Assembly: GCA_003259005.1 (NCBI GenBank)
Contig: QLII01000001.1
Location: forward strand, 5,316,001 to 5,380,000
Origin: Spirosoma telluris
GTDB taxonomy: Bacteria; Bacteroidota; Bacteroidia; Cytophagales; Spirosomataceae
Reading direction: 5' to 3'
Length of the DNA stretch: 64,000 nucleotides
Position 1 is the stretch's first letter; every line of letters starts with the position of its first letter. A model generated the notes under the pieces. It ran no database searches. It was not told the DNA's origin and worked only from the letters and a program-made list of their open reading frames with translations. Below, piece by piece: positions 20,133-28,968 of the stretch. The translations under genes and the position numbers were made by a program.

Positions 20133-20953
20133 ATGCATTACGGCTATTTTAACGGAACAATCGCGCCCACTGACCAGCTTGCCGTTGGGGTTACAGATCT
20201 TAGCCTGCTACGTGGCTATGGCTTGTTTGATTACTTCCTGACCTACAATGGTCGACCGTTTCAGTGGGATTGGTATTGGGAGCGGTTTCAGAATTCAGCC
20301 ACCCGAATGCACTTGCCATTGCAGCTTGGCAAAGACGAGACCTACGCTATTTTGCTGAATCTGATCGAACGAAGTGGCGGGGCTGATGTCGCGTTTCGGT
20401 TCGTCATGACAGGTGGCTACTCGGCCGATAGCATTTCGATTGAACGTCCGAATCTCCTTATTCTGACCGAGTCAATTCATCCGGTACCGCCGATTCAGTA
20501 TGAAAAAGGGATCAAAGTAATTCTGGATGAATACGTTCGGGAGATGGCCGAAGTGAAAAGTACGGATTACAAGCGGGTGATTCTGATGGCCCAGGCGATT
20601 AAGTCGGCCGGGGCATCTGATTTGTTGTATCAAAAAGGGGGGAGATCAGCGAACTGAGCCGCAGTAACTTCTTTCTTGTTAAAGGCGATCGGTTAATTAC
20701 GCCGAATCGACACATTCTGCACGGTATTACCCGCCGAACGATCTTACAGCTAGCCCAAAGTGATTTTCAGATCGAAGAGCGTCCGGTATTACTCTCTGAA
20801 CTCTATGATGCCGAAGAAGCCTTCACGACCAGTTCGACAAAAAAAGTCCTACCTATTGTTCAAATTGGCGAGCTGACAGTTGGCGATGGAAATCCAGGAC
20901 CGAAATCTAAATTTCTCTTAGAACGGTTCGATGAGCTAGTAAAGAGTTGGTAA
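20133..20953 (+). CDS. Class IV PLP aminotransferase (one apparent frameshift)
   Basis: About 273 aa after repair. ATG 20133 gives MHYGYFNGTIAPTDQLAVGV, the usual fold-type IV start. Internal marks are LLRGYGLFDYFLTYNG, the catalytic Lys in TDYKRVILMAQAIK, ELSRSNFFLVKGDRLITP and the 3' end AFTTSSTKKVLPIVQIG. The break is in a G run at 20637-20642 (one G short). The family includes branched-chain and D-amino-acid aminotransferases and aminodeoxychorismate lyase; I cannot choose between them, although adjacency to bioD-bioF is notable. TATCTTTG at 20100-20107 fits the TAnnTTTG -7 promoter element. Confidence 0.85.
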
Positions 20954-21568
20954 GTTAGTCTGGCTTAGTAAGCGAGCATATTTCCTGATAACTCCCTTGT
21001 CCACAACCTCTTCCTGCCCGATTCGCCCGAGGCAGGGTAAGCCCGTATAGGATAAAATAAACGATTCGGTAGCCTCTACAGTTGGGCCATTAAACAGGAT
21101 ACCCAGGAGCGGAATAGCCCGGCTCCGGCAGACTTCAACCGACAGCAGGGTGTGATTGATACTGCCCAGATAATTCCGTGAAACCAGTACCACCGGTAAG
21201 CCCAGTTGCTTAACCAGATCAATATTCAGATCCTGATTATTGAGCGGAACCATCAGTCCTCCAGCAAGTTCAACAACGAGTGGCTGACTGGTTTGTGGTA
21301 ACTGGATGTTGGTCAGATCAATCGTCACGCCATCTAATTTGGCTGCCGCATGGGGTGATAAGGGCTGCGTTAGTCGGTATGCTTCCGGATGAAAAAAGGA
21401 AGTTGGATTACTAACCAGACCACGTACGACATCCGTATCCGAATTAGCCAGTTCGCCCGACTGAATGGGCTTCCAATAATCGGCCTTCAAGGCTTCTACT
21501 AATACGGCCGATGCGACCGTTTTACCAATTTCAGTACCGATTCCGGCAACTATGAGTTGAGGAGACAT
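20936..21568 (-). CDS. bioD: Dethiobiotin synthetase
   Basis: A 210-aa ATP-dependent carboxylase that closes the ureido ring of dethiobiotin from 7,8-diaminopelargonate and CO2. The P-loop is GIGTEIGKTVASA, followed by YWKPIQSG, and VELAGGLMVPL supplies the second conserved glycine-rich motif. It is 10 bases downstream of bioF, so bioF-bioD form an operon. Its 3' end overlaps the end of the convergent aminotransferase gene by 18 bases. Confidence 0.93.
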   Translation of the reverse strand: MSPQLIVAGIGTEIGKTVASAVLVEALKADYWKPIQSGELANSDTDVVRGLVSNPTSFFHPEAYRLTQPLSPHAAAKLDGVTIDLTNIQLPQTSQPLVVELAGGLMVPLNNQDLNIDLVKQLGLPVVLVSRNYLGSINHTLLSVEVCRSRAIPLLGILFNGPTVEATESFILSYTGLPCLGRIGQEEVVDKGVIRKYARLLSQTNLPTLY

Positions 21569-21578
21569 GTGATCGTAT

Positions 21579-22756
21579 TTATGCGTTGAGTTCGCCGACT
21601 AAGGCTGTTTGTAGAATCGTCAACAGTCGATCTATTTCTTCGTTCGTATTAAATGTGTGAATACACAGCCGCAAACGTTCCTGCCCCGCCGGAACTGTTG
21701 GGCTTAAAATAGCCCGTACATCCAGACCGACAGCCTGAGCCTGACTGGCCACGTAGCGAGCCTGCTCATTACCCGGTATGAGCAGACACCGAATTGGCGA
21801 CAGGCTATTAGTCCACCGAGCACCCGGCAACAGTTCGTCGACACGCTGCCGGAAATAGGTAAGCCGCTTATAGAGTTGGGTTCTATTTTCGGTATTGGTC
21901 GTCATGTACACGTGAGCGCAGCGAATTGCCAGCAGGCTGTGGGAGGCAAAGCGGTCGTATAAATAAAGGGACGGGCAAAATTAATGAGATAATCCCGCAA
22001 TATGCCTGGACCAACAACAGCCGCTCCGTGGACGCCTAATGCCTTTCCAAACGTATGTACTCGCGCCAGCACGCGATCCTGCAAACCCATTGCCACCACC
22101 AGCCCTTCTCCATTTGGCCCATACAAACCCGTTGCATGAGCCTCATCAACAAGCAATGCCGCATCGTAACGGTCACAGAGGTCGGCTAGGTCGCGTAAGG
22201 GAGCCACATCGCCATCCATCGAATACAGCGATTCAACGGCAACAAATACCTGCCCATTTTTCTGAGACTCACGAGCCTGTTTCAGTTTATTCTCAACATC
22301 GGTCAGATCATTATGCCGGAATCGGTAGCGGGTAGCGTAACTGAGCCGGGCACCATCAATCATACTGGCATGAATCAATTCATCGGTTAGAAGCGTATCG
22401 CCAGCTTTGGGTAGACAGGCCAGCAGCCCAAGGTTAGCATCGTAGCCAGAATTAAAAATCAAGGCCGATTCTGTTCCATAAAATCGGGCTAACTCCTCTT
22501 CAACCACATTGGCCAGGGTTGTCTGGCCAGCCAACAGTCGCGAACCCGTTGCACCGGTACGGGCGCGCGTTTGGGCTACATCGGCTTGTTGAATAGCAGC
22601 CTTAAGTTCTGGCGAACGGGCAAAACCCAGGTAATCATTCGAGCAAAAGTCAACCAATCCATCGGCGTTTCGAAGCTGGCGCAGTAAACCGCTTTGCTGA
22701 TAGGCAGCTAATCGTTCTGATAATAAATGAGCAACTGAGTGAGTCAATAGAGCCAT
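21579..22756 (-). CDS. bioF: 8-amino-7-oxononanoate synthase (one apparent frameshift)
   Basis: About 392 aa after repair. This PLP alpha-oxoamine synthase joins pimeloyl thioester and L-alanine in biotin synthesis. Motifs are FCSNDYLGFARSPE, TGATGSRLLAGQT, ALIFNSGYDANLG, VDEAHATGLYGPNGEG and the PLP lysine in HTFGKALGVHGAAV. The frame breaks at GGG 21941-21943 on the plus strand (CCC in the gene); a fourth base restores LPPHSLLAIRCAHVYM. TACCTTTG at 22769-22762 (minus) fits the -7 element, only five bases before the ATG, so the message may be nearly leaderless. Confidence 0.92.
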
Positions 22757-22761
22757 GATGG

Positions 22762-22769
22762 CAAAGGTA
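22762..22769 (-). promoter_or_regulatory. Bacteroidota-type -7 element upstream of bioF
   Basis: TACCTTTG on the minus strand matches TAnnTTTG and is followed after five bases by the bioF ATG. No TTG is seen at the ideal 19-base upstream spacing. Confidence 0.5.
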
Positions 22770-22834
22770 AAACGGTCACGTCGAATGATGGGCCGTTTAA
22801 ATGGGCAATTGCGAAAATGTGCGTAAGTACTTAG

Positions 22835-22859
22835 TTATCCACAAGTTGAGTGTGGATAA
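22835..22859. promoter_or_regulatory. Inverted pair of perfect DnaA boxes
   Basis: TTATCCACA (22835-22843) and its complement TGTGGATAA (22851-22859) are separated by seven bases and followed by CTTTTATTTT. Both match the DnaA box consensus exactly. The same bases form a hairpin (GTTATCCACA/TGTGGATAAC) with a T-rich tail on the plus strand, so a terminator is the alternative; no plus-strand gene ends nearby. The whole gap 22757-22950 has no gene. Confidence 0.5.
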
Positions 22860-22950
22860 CTTTTATTTTAGAACGTGTTTGCTCCAAAATTCTGAATAAA
22901 CAGTCACAAAAAATACCAATACGTCAATATAGGCACAAATTAGTGATCAA

Positions 22951-23997
22951 CTAGTTACCAATTGAAAGAACAATTTTACCAAACTGTGCCCCTGTTTCCA
23001 TCTTGTTCATCGCCATTTTTATATCAGCCAGTGGAAAAACTTCATCTAAAACGGGCACAATCTGCTGCTCGCTTACTAACGAAATCATGTCAGCAAATTC
23101 GCTTTCCGTACCCATTGTTGTACCGAAAATAGACAGTTGTTTGAAAAACACTTTAGGTGGAATAATATCGGTGATGTTCCCGGTTGTGCCGCCAAAGAAA
23201 GCAATCCGCCCGCCCGGAGCCGCAACGTCAATCAGTTTGGCAAAACCAGGGCCACCCGCGCTGTCAATAATCACATCAAAATAACCTCGGGCTGAATTGC
23301 CTAACCGTCCCGCTCCTGCCTGTGCCAGTAGCGCTTTATGCCAGTCAGGCTGGCGATAGTTGATACCGCCCACTGCGCCCAACTCGATGGCTTTTTCGAG
23401 TTTCTCGTCAGAACCCGATGTTACCCAGACCTCAGCCCCGGCAGCTACAGCAAATTGTAAGGCAAATAGAGCCGCGCCACCGCCAATACCTGTAATCAGT
23501 ACTTTTTCGGGAGCCATCACACCGCTCTTGTTCAGTCCAGCCTTCGTCATTAATGCCCGCCAGGCCGTTAAACCCGCTAACGGGAGTGCAGCCGCCTGCT
23601 CGAAGGTCAAATGGTGGGACTTGCGATGAATGTAGTTGCTTTTCACAACCACATAGCCGGCAAAAGTACCATTGGTGGGCATTCCCAGAATTTGGAAGTC
23701 GGCACCGTAGTACTTCGGATTATCGCCCCAGTTCATGGCTGGATTGATAATAACGGCTTGCCCCTGCCAACTGGCCTCAACCCCTTCGCCCGTATCGACA
23801 ACAACCCCTGCCCCATCAGAACCCAGAATCACAGGCAATTTAATACCAGGATACAGACCTTGCTGCACAAAAACGTCGCGATGATTCAGGGATGCCGCCT
23901 GAAGCTTTATCAGGACTTCGCCCGGCCCGGCAGTAGGCATTGGCGCATCAATAAGCTGAACGGGTTGATGAATACCTTCGAGATAAATAGCTTTCAT
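22951..23997 (-). CDS. Zinc-free medium-chain dehydrogenase/quinone oxidoreductase-like
   Basis: A 348-aa MDR superfamily NAD(P)-dependent oxidoreductase. ATG at 23997 gives MKAIYLEGIHQPVQLIDAPM; the longer frame adds 21 unlikely residues. The GroES-like domain has GPGEVLIKLQAASLNHRDVF and VILGSDGAGVV. The Rossmann motif is ITGIGGGAALFALQFA and then VWVTSGSDEKLEKAIELGA. The structural zinc cysteines are absent, as in quinone reductase-like members. The substrate is not deducible from context. It is divergent from the GNAT gene at 24075. Confidence 0.85.
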   Translation of the reverse strand: MKAIYLEGIHQPVQLIDAPMPTAGPGEVLIKLQAASLNHRDVFVQQGLYPGIKLPVILGSDGAGVVVDTGEGVEASWQGQAVIINPAMNWGDNPKYYGADFQILGMPTNGTFAGYVVVKSNYIHRKSHHLTFEQAAALPLAGLTAWRALMTKAGLNKSGVMAPEKVLITGIGGGAALFALQFAVAAGAEVWVTSGSDEKLEKAIELGAVGGINYRQPDWHKALLAQAGAGRLGNSARGYFDVIIDSAGGPGFAKLIDVAAPGGRIAFFGGTTGNITDIIPPKVFFKQLSIFGTTMGTESEFADMISLVSEQQIVPVLDEVFPLADIKMAMNKMETGAQFGKIVLSIGN

Positions 23998-24074
23998 GGT
24001 CTGATGCGTACTTAGTTGATAAATTCGTATGGCAATGAAGGGCTTTTTATCTTTGCCCAACTTCGGCTACCTAT

Positions 24075-24599
24075 ATGATGATCACCTACAGAGAGGCTAC
24101 TACCGATGATGCTGAGCAGATTGCCCAACTGCATAGCCTTAGCTGGCAGCAAAACTACAGAGGTATTTGGAGAGATGAGTTTTTGAATGGACCTGTGTTT
24201 GAAAACAGGCGAACTGTCTGGCAACAGCGACTAAGGCAACCCATTCCAAATCAGCACATTATTGTCGCTGAATCCGTTGGAACAATCTGTGGTTTTGCCT
24301 GTCTGTATACGGATGATGACGCTCTCTGGGGCACCCTTCTTGATAATCTGCACGTTCATGCCGATCTGAAAGGTCAGGGTGTTGGGACAAAGCTTATCAA
24401 ATCGGCAGCGCGTTGGGCATATGCTAAAAATCCAGAAGCGGGATTCTATTTGTGGGTATTACCGCAAAATACCAACGCCCGAAACTTCTACGAAAAGTTA
24501 GGGGCAACAAATCACGAGCTAGTCTCTCACGAAACTCCCGACGGGGGTTTATCGGATGCTTACCGATACGTTTGGCCCGATGTAACGAAATTGATTTAA
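24075..24599 (+). CDS. GNAT family N-acetyltransferase
   Basis: A 174-aa single-domain GNAT. It opens MMITYREATTDDAEQIAQLH, has the acetyl-CoA pyrophosphate loop in LKGQGVGTKLIKSAARWA (Q/RxxGxG type) and the closing NARNFYEKLGA strand-helix. The substrate is unknown. TATCTTTG at 24048-24055 fits the -7 promoter element, and the ATG follows 20 bases later. An ATG pair at 24075/24078 leaves the exact start open by one codon. Confidence 0.88.
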   Translation: MMITYREATTDDAEQIAQLHSLSWQQNYRGIWRDEFLNGPVFENRRTVWQQRLRQPIPNQHIIVAESVGTICGFACLYTDDDALWGTLLDNLHVHADLKGQGVGTKLIKSAARWAYAKNPEAGFYLWVLPQNTNARNFYEKLGATNHELVSHETPDGGLSDAYRYVWPDVTKLI

Positions 24600-24618
24600 C
24601 GTTTACCAATACGCGTTT

Positions 24619-25038
24619 ATGATTCGATTTTTTAATGAAGATGTGCCCTACAAGCTTCCAAAGAAGCAGGCAACCCGCCAGTGGCTGAAACAACAGGTTG
24701 AGCGGGAAGGCTATGTTATAGGGGATTTAAGCTATATGTTTTGCTCCGATGATCACGTTTTGCAGGTAAATCGAGACTTTCTTCAGCACGATTACTATAC
24801 CGATATCATCACCTTCGACATGAGTGAAGATGAGGAAAAAATTGAGGGGGATATTTTTATCAGTGTTGAGCGGGTAACCGATAATGCCACTCAGTTAGGG
24901 GTATCGCCAGAACAGGAGATGCGTCGGGTACTGGCTCATGGCCTACTCCATCTTTGTGGCTATGGGGATAAAACTGATGAAGAAGCTACCCAAATGCGGG
25001 CCAAAGAAGAAGAATGGTTAACTTACTTCGTTTCCTGA
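24619..25038 (+). CDS. ybeY: Endoribonuclease YbeY (rRNA maturation factor)
   Basis: A 139-aa metal-dependent RNase involved in 16S rRNA 3' maturation and ribosome quality control. The core has YYTDIITFDMSEDE, GDIFISVERV and the zinc motif HGLLHLCGYGDKTDEE. The third histidine of the usual HxxxHxxGYxH motif is replaced here by a GDKT loop, as in other Bacteroidota homologues I recall. It is followed nine bases later by the polysaccharide deacetylase gene. Confidence 0.93.
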   Translation: MIRFFNEDVPYKLPKKQATRQWLKQQVEREGYVIGDLSYMFCSDDHVLQVNRDFLQHDYYTDIITFDMSEDEEKIEGDIFISVERVTDNATQLGVSPEQEMRRVLAHGLLHLCGYGDKTDEEATQMRAKEEEWLTYFVS

Positions 25039-25047
25039 CTTCCTTCT

Positions 25048-25995
25048 ATGCGCTTATTCATCTGCCTACTGGTTTTCCTGGCTTCTACGGCGCAGGCCCA
25101 GAAAAAAATGGCGATTACAATCGACGATCTGCCAACCGTATCGAAAGCGTATACCTCGCCAGCAGGTCGGTTGCAGTTGACCCAGAAATTGCTTTCGCAC
25201 TGCACAACCTTTCAGGTTCCGGCCATTGGGTTTGTCATCGGCAATTTTTTACTGACCAATGAACGCCCCGACTCAAACCAGATTGGTTTGTTAACACTAT
25301 GGCTAAAAGCCGGTCTGGACTTAGGGAATCATACGCTTGCCCACAAAGACTATAACCTCATCTCGTTCAACCAATCAAAGGCAGATATTATTGGGGGCGA
25401 GTCAATTGTGAAGAATCTTGTTCAGCAACAGGCAAAGCCTTTCCGCTATTTCAGGCATCCTTATCTACGCAAAGGAGATACGCAGGCTAAGAAAGATTCA
25501 CTAGAGCAATTTCTACAACGACTTGGTTATCAGGAAGCCCCTGTCACTATCGACAATTCGGACTGGCAGTTTTCCCGTGCTTACGATCACGCTTTACTAG
25601 TAGGTGATACGGCCCTGGCAACTCAGATTGGCCGACAGTATGTGGGGTATATGCTCGATTGCGTAGCCTATTATGAAGCGCAAAGTGACTCGCTTTTCAA
25701 TCGGCAAATTTCGCAGACGTTACTGATTCATGCTAATACGATCAACTCCGATTGGCTTGGCAAGTTGCTGGCGGAGTTAAAGCAACGAGGCTACGCCTTT
25801 GTATCCTTAGATGCGGCCCTAACTGATCCTGCTTACCGCTCTACAGATCATTATTACGGGAAAGGCGGTATATCCTGGCTACACCGCTGGGCCTTAACCA
25901 GGGGTAAAAAAGGTGTTTTCTTCAAAGGAGAACCCGAAGTGCCAGCCATGATTGACGAATTGGCCAATCGAGCGGTAAACTTACCCGGCCGTTAA
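25048..25995 (+). CDS. Exported polysaccharide deacetylase (NodB-like)
   Basis: A 315-aa protein with a signal peptide, MRLFICLLVFLASTAQA. The NodB domain follows directly: MAITIDDLP (motif 1 with the catalytic Asp pair), LGNHTLAHKDYN (metal His), and FRHPYLRKGD (motif 3). It removes acyl groups from a polysaccharide, possibly cell-wall or capsular amino sugar. The C-terminal 100 residues (LIHANTINSDWLGKLLAELK) fit the family end. It overlaps the convergent SDR gene by 15 bases. Confidence 0.9.
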   Translation: MRLFICLLVFLASTAQAQKKMAITIDDLPTVSKAYTSPAGRLQLTQKLLSHCTTFQVPAIGFVIGNFLLTNERPDSNQIGLLTLWLKAGLDLGNHTLAHKDYNLISFNQSKADIIGGESIVKNLVQQQAKPFRYFRHPYLRKGDTQAKKDSLEQFLQRLGYQEAPVTIDNSDWQFSRAYDHALLVGDTALATQIGRQYVGYMLDCVAYYEAQSDSLFNRQISQTLLIHANTINSDWLGKLLAELKQRGYAFVSLDAALTDPAYRSTDHYYGKGGISWLHRWALTRGKKGVFFKGEPEVPAMIDELANRAVNLPGR

Positions 25996-26787
25996 CCCTC
26001 CATCTATTTGTAGAGCTTGCCCTGTGATAAAGGCATTTTCGTCTGAACAAAGCCACAGTATTGCCTGAGCAATTTCTTCCGGTTGGCCAAAACGGCCCAT
26101 GGGAACCATTCGACGCATACGCTCTTCCATACCGGGAGCCGTGCTGATGAGTTCATCGACCATGGGTGAATGCGTATATACCGGGCAAACAGCATTAATC
26201 CGGATGTTTTGCCGGACATACTCTAGGGCAGCTGTTTTGGTCAATCCAATTACCGCGTGTTTCGAGGCACTGTAGGGTGCCCCCATCGGCATTCCCCGAA
26301 CTCCCGCAATGCTCGACACATTCACAATTTTTCCCCCGGCTGGATGGCCCCCGGCTGGATGGTCACCAGCTAGATGAGCCCTCTCCTTCTGCTTCAGCAT
26401 CTGCCGAATCTGAGCTTGCATACCATAAAATACACCCCCAATATTTATGGCCATTATCTGGTTAAAGTCCTGTTTTGTCTGATCCAGCAATCGGCCAAAT
26501 TTACCGCCAATACCTGCGTTATTGATTCCGATATCCAACCGTCCAAATACATCGACTGTTTGTTGAACAGCCTTATCAATCTGCTCTGAATCAGCGACAT
26601 CACAGGGAATAAAAATTGCATCCCCACCCTGCTGTTTTATTTGCCCGACAGTTTCCCGGCCGTTTAGCTCATTAATCTCTGCGACAGCAATACGAGCACC
26701 CGCCTTAGCAAAAGCCAATGCCGTTACCCGACCAATGCCTGAGCCAGCACCTGTTATAAAAACAATTTGATTCGTAAATGTTGGCAT
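25981..26787 (-). CDS. Short-chain dehydrogenase/reductase with internal tandem repeat
   Basis: A 268-aa NAD(P)-dependent SDR. The Rossmann motif TGAGSGIGRVTALAFAKAG, NNAGIGGKFG, the catalytic VNVSSIAG Ser, the YSASKHAVIGL Tyr/Lys pair and the closing ITGQALQIDGG are all present. Between the helix ending RQMLKQKERA and GGKIVNVSS there is an extra HLAGDHPAGGHPAGG stretch encoded by a 15-base tandem repeat, which most SDRs lack. The substrate is unknown. Confidence 0.9.
   Translation of the reverse strand: MPTFTNQIVFITGAGSGIGRVTALAFAKAGARIAVAEINELNGRETVGQIKQQGGDAIFIPCDVADSEQIDKAVQQTVDVFGRLDIGINNAGIGGKFGRLLDQTKQDFNQIMAINIGGVFYGMQAQIRQMLKQKERAHLAGDHPAGGHPAGGKIVNVSSIAGVRGMPMGAPYSASKHAVIGLTKTAALEYVRQNIRINAVCPVYTHSPMVDELISTAPGMEERMRRMVPMGRFGQPEEIAQAILWLCSDENAFITGQALQIDGGLTAG
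26333..26377. repeat. 15-bp tandem repeat (about three units) inside the SDR gene
   Basis: CCCCCGGCTGGATGG at 26333-26347 is repeated exactly at 26348-26362, then a degenerate third copy (TCACCAGCTAGATGA) at 26363-26377. Because the unit is a multiple of three it adds five residues per copy (PAGGH-like) without breaking the frame. Confidence 0.85.
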
Positions 26788-26818
26788 ACTTCACTGATCT
26801 TAAAAATGCCTGAAAATA

Positions 26819-28020
26819 ATGCTATTTTGTGGCTCATTCATCGCTTTTATGGCAATCTATATCAGAAAATACGCAATTATCCTCCTAATTGGATTTTTAC
26901 TCTGCTGGGGCATTCTTGGCATTCGGTATAGCTGGCTTAATGATGACCTGGGAAAGCCTTTGACCTCGTCAAAATCAAGCCAGTTGATCAGCCATATAGA
27001 GCAGTTTGGCACCCAGTCTGGACAGGGTAATCTGCTGGGTATTCAACCCTGGATGGAGCCAACCGATTATAGAGACGGATTAACGTTTCGCAATAAATTG
27101 GCAGGCTATCTCAAAACGGCTCGAGACAGTAATCTAATAATCCCCAACAAAACAATTGTCATTTTGCCGGAGTATCTGGGCACCTGGTTAGTCGCTATGA
27201 ATGAGCCTACGCGTGTGTACACGGCCAGCACCATTCAGGAAGCGATGACAGCCATGGTCATTCAACATCCCATTCCTTTCTGGCAAACCTATCGAGCAGC
27301 CCCGAAAGCGTCAGTGATAAAACGAAGTACGCCCTATTCGCCATGAAAGCCCGGCAAATGGCCTACGAATATCAGCTTACGTTCGATATGCTGGCAGCGC
27401 AGTTCAAGGTAACCATGATAGCTGGCTCAATTCTGTTACCCAACCCATCGGTGAAAAACGGCAAGTTAGTCGTGAGTGATGGTCCGCTGTACAACGTTTC
27501 GGCGGTGTTTCGACCAGATGGTAAACTCGAACCACAGCTCACGAAAAAAGTGTATCCGATTGCCGATGAATTACCCTTCGTTTGTCCCATAAACCCAGCA
27601 GATGTGCCTGTTTTCGACACTGAAGTTGGTCGGTTAGGTGTGCTGGTCTGTGCCGATTCGTGGAACTCTGCTGTCTATCAAACCCTAAAAAAAAAGGGTG
27701 CAACCCTGCTCGCCGTTCCCTCCTATTCAGCAGGCAATGATGTCTGGAAAACAACATGGCGGGGCTACAGCGGCACGCCCACACCACTGGATGCTCGTGC
27801 CGACGTAGGGAAATTAACCGAAGGCCAGGCCTGGTTAGCTCATGCAATGGCTGGGCGCGCCATACCTGAGGCAGGAATTTCAAAAGGGATGAACGTGTTC
27901 TTACGCGGGAAGCTCTGGGATTTAGGTTCTGACGGAAAAACTATTATTCTGGATGGGCAAGGAGCTCCCCAAACCACCCAGCCTATTAATGGAGCTACTT
28001 TAACTTGCTTATGGTTATAG
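26819..28020 (+). CDS. Membrane-anchored carbon-nitrogen hydrolase (nitrilase superfamily; one apparent frameshift)
   Basis: About 400 aa after repair. An N-terminal membrane segment (AIILLIGFLLCWGILGI) leads to a CN-hydrolase domain with the full Glu-Lys-Cys triad: Glu in VILPEYLGTW, Lys in LTKKVYPIADE and Cys in LGVLVCADSWN. The frame breaks at CCCC 27300-27303; one more C gives AAPESVSDKTKYALFAMKAR. The family hydrolyses nitriles or amides or transfers acyl groups (as Lnt does), but the multi-pass Lnt membrane domain is absent. The substrate is unknown. ATG 26852 is an alternative start. Confidence 0.85.
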
Positions 28021-28231
28021 TTTTCCTATAAAAATCATTTAGTATTTTTTCAATAAAACATAAAAAATAAACACCATCATAGTATTAACTATCAGCCCAT
28101 TGACTGTAAAATTAATTAGGATTTATAGACTTTTTTAAAATTCTAAAAATCTTTATTCTGGGTGAGCGCGTAGGTACATCACCTTAGTTGCTAAATGACT
28201 AAGGCTTCAAATCACCTAACTAGTTTACTCA

Positions 28232-28954
28232 ATGGAAAACGTTACTAATCGACCCGAGACGGCATCTTCGGCGGCTAGCCGCCGGTCGTTTCTGCGGGTA
28301 GCGGGGGCGGCAGCCGTAACAGGTGGCCTGCTCACAGCTTGCTCTAATGCGGACGAAAATTCTGTTACACCTACTGGAAGTGCGCGGGCTGCGGGTCCTA
28401 CTGTCTCATTGCCTACTGGCGATAATGGTATCCTTGCGTTCGCTTATGTATTGGAACAACTTGAGGCTGCCTTCTACGAAATGGTGCTTCTAAAGCCCTA
28501 TCCAAACATGTCTGCTTCAGACATAGCCTTGTGGACAGATATCCGTGGTCATGAAATTATTCACCGTGCGCTGTTCAAAGCAGCCGTGGGGAAATTAGTT
28601 CCTGATCTGACCTTCAATTTCTCAAGCATTGATTTCAACAACCGTGCAGACGTGCTGATTCATGCTGAGGCTTTTGAAAAGACAGGCGTAGGTGCCTACA
28701 ATGGTGCGGGTAAATATATATCTAATCCTGATTATCTGACATTGGCCGGGAAGATTGTATCGGTTGAGACTCGTCACCACTCCATCCTTCGTGAGTTGCA
28801 GTACCCTTATTCAGATGCATTTGCTGGTCCAACCATTGTTACCAGCGATACGGGTTTACACCTTGCATACGAGCCAACGTTTGTGCTACCCATTGCACAG
28901 AAATACATCAATGAAACACTCGACGCAAGCGCATTAGTAGCCAGTCTGTCATAA
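28232..28954 (+). CDS. Ferritin-like domain protein with Tat-type lipoprotein signal
   Basis: A 240-aa protein. The N-terminus has a twin-arginine motif (SRRSFLRVAGAAAVTGG) followed by LLTAC, suggesting a Tat-exported lipoprotein. The body is a ferritin-like four-helix fold (Ferritin_2 type): LAFAYVLEQLEAAFYEMVL, then HEIIHRALFKAAVG, with paired Glu/His metal-ligand-like residues, and VETRHHSILRELQYP near the end. Its neighbour 14 bases downstream is of the same fold, so the two are probably co-expressed. The 211-base upstream gap is AT rich and has no other gene. Metal binding and function are inferred from the fold. Confidence 0.85.
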   Translation: MENVTNRPETASSAASRRSFLRVAGAAAVTGGLLTACSNADENSVTPTGSARAAGPTVSLPTGDNGILAFAYVLEQLEAAFYEMVLLKPYPNMSASDIALWTDIRGHEIIHRALFKAAVGKLVPDLTFNFSSIDFNNRADVLIHAEAFEKTGVGAYNGAGKYISNPDYLTLAGKIVSVETRHHSILRELQYPYSDAFAGPTIVTSDTGLHLAYEPTFVLPIAQKYINETLDASALVASLS

Positions 28955-28968
28955 ACCACTCAACTCCA

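Noticed and set aside
22757..22950. Chromosomal replication origin
   Set aside because: Only two DnaA boxes are present, there is no box cluster and no dnaA gene nearby, so the claim is limited to a possible DnaA site.
26333..26377. CRISPR array
   Set aside because: The repeat is a short uninterrupted tandem inside a coding frame, with no spacers and no cas genes in the window.
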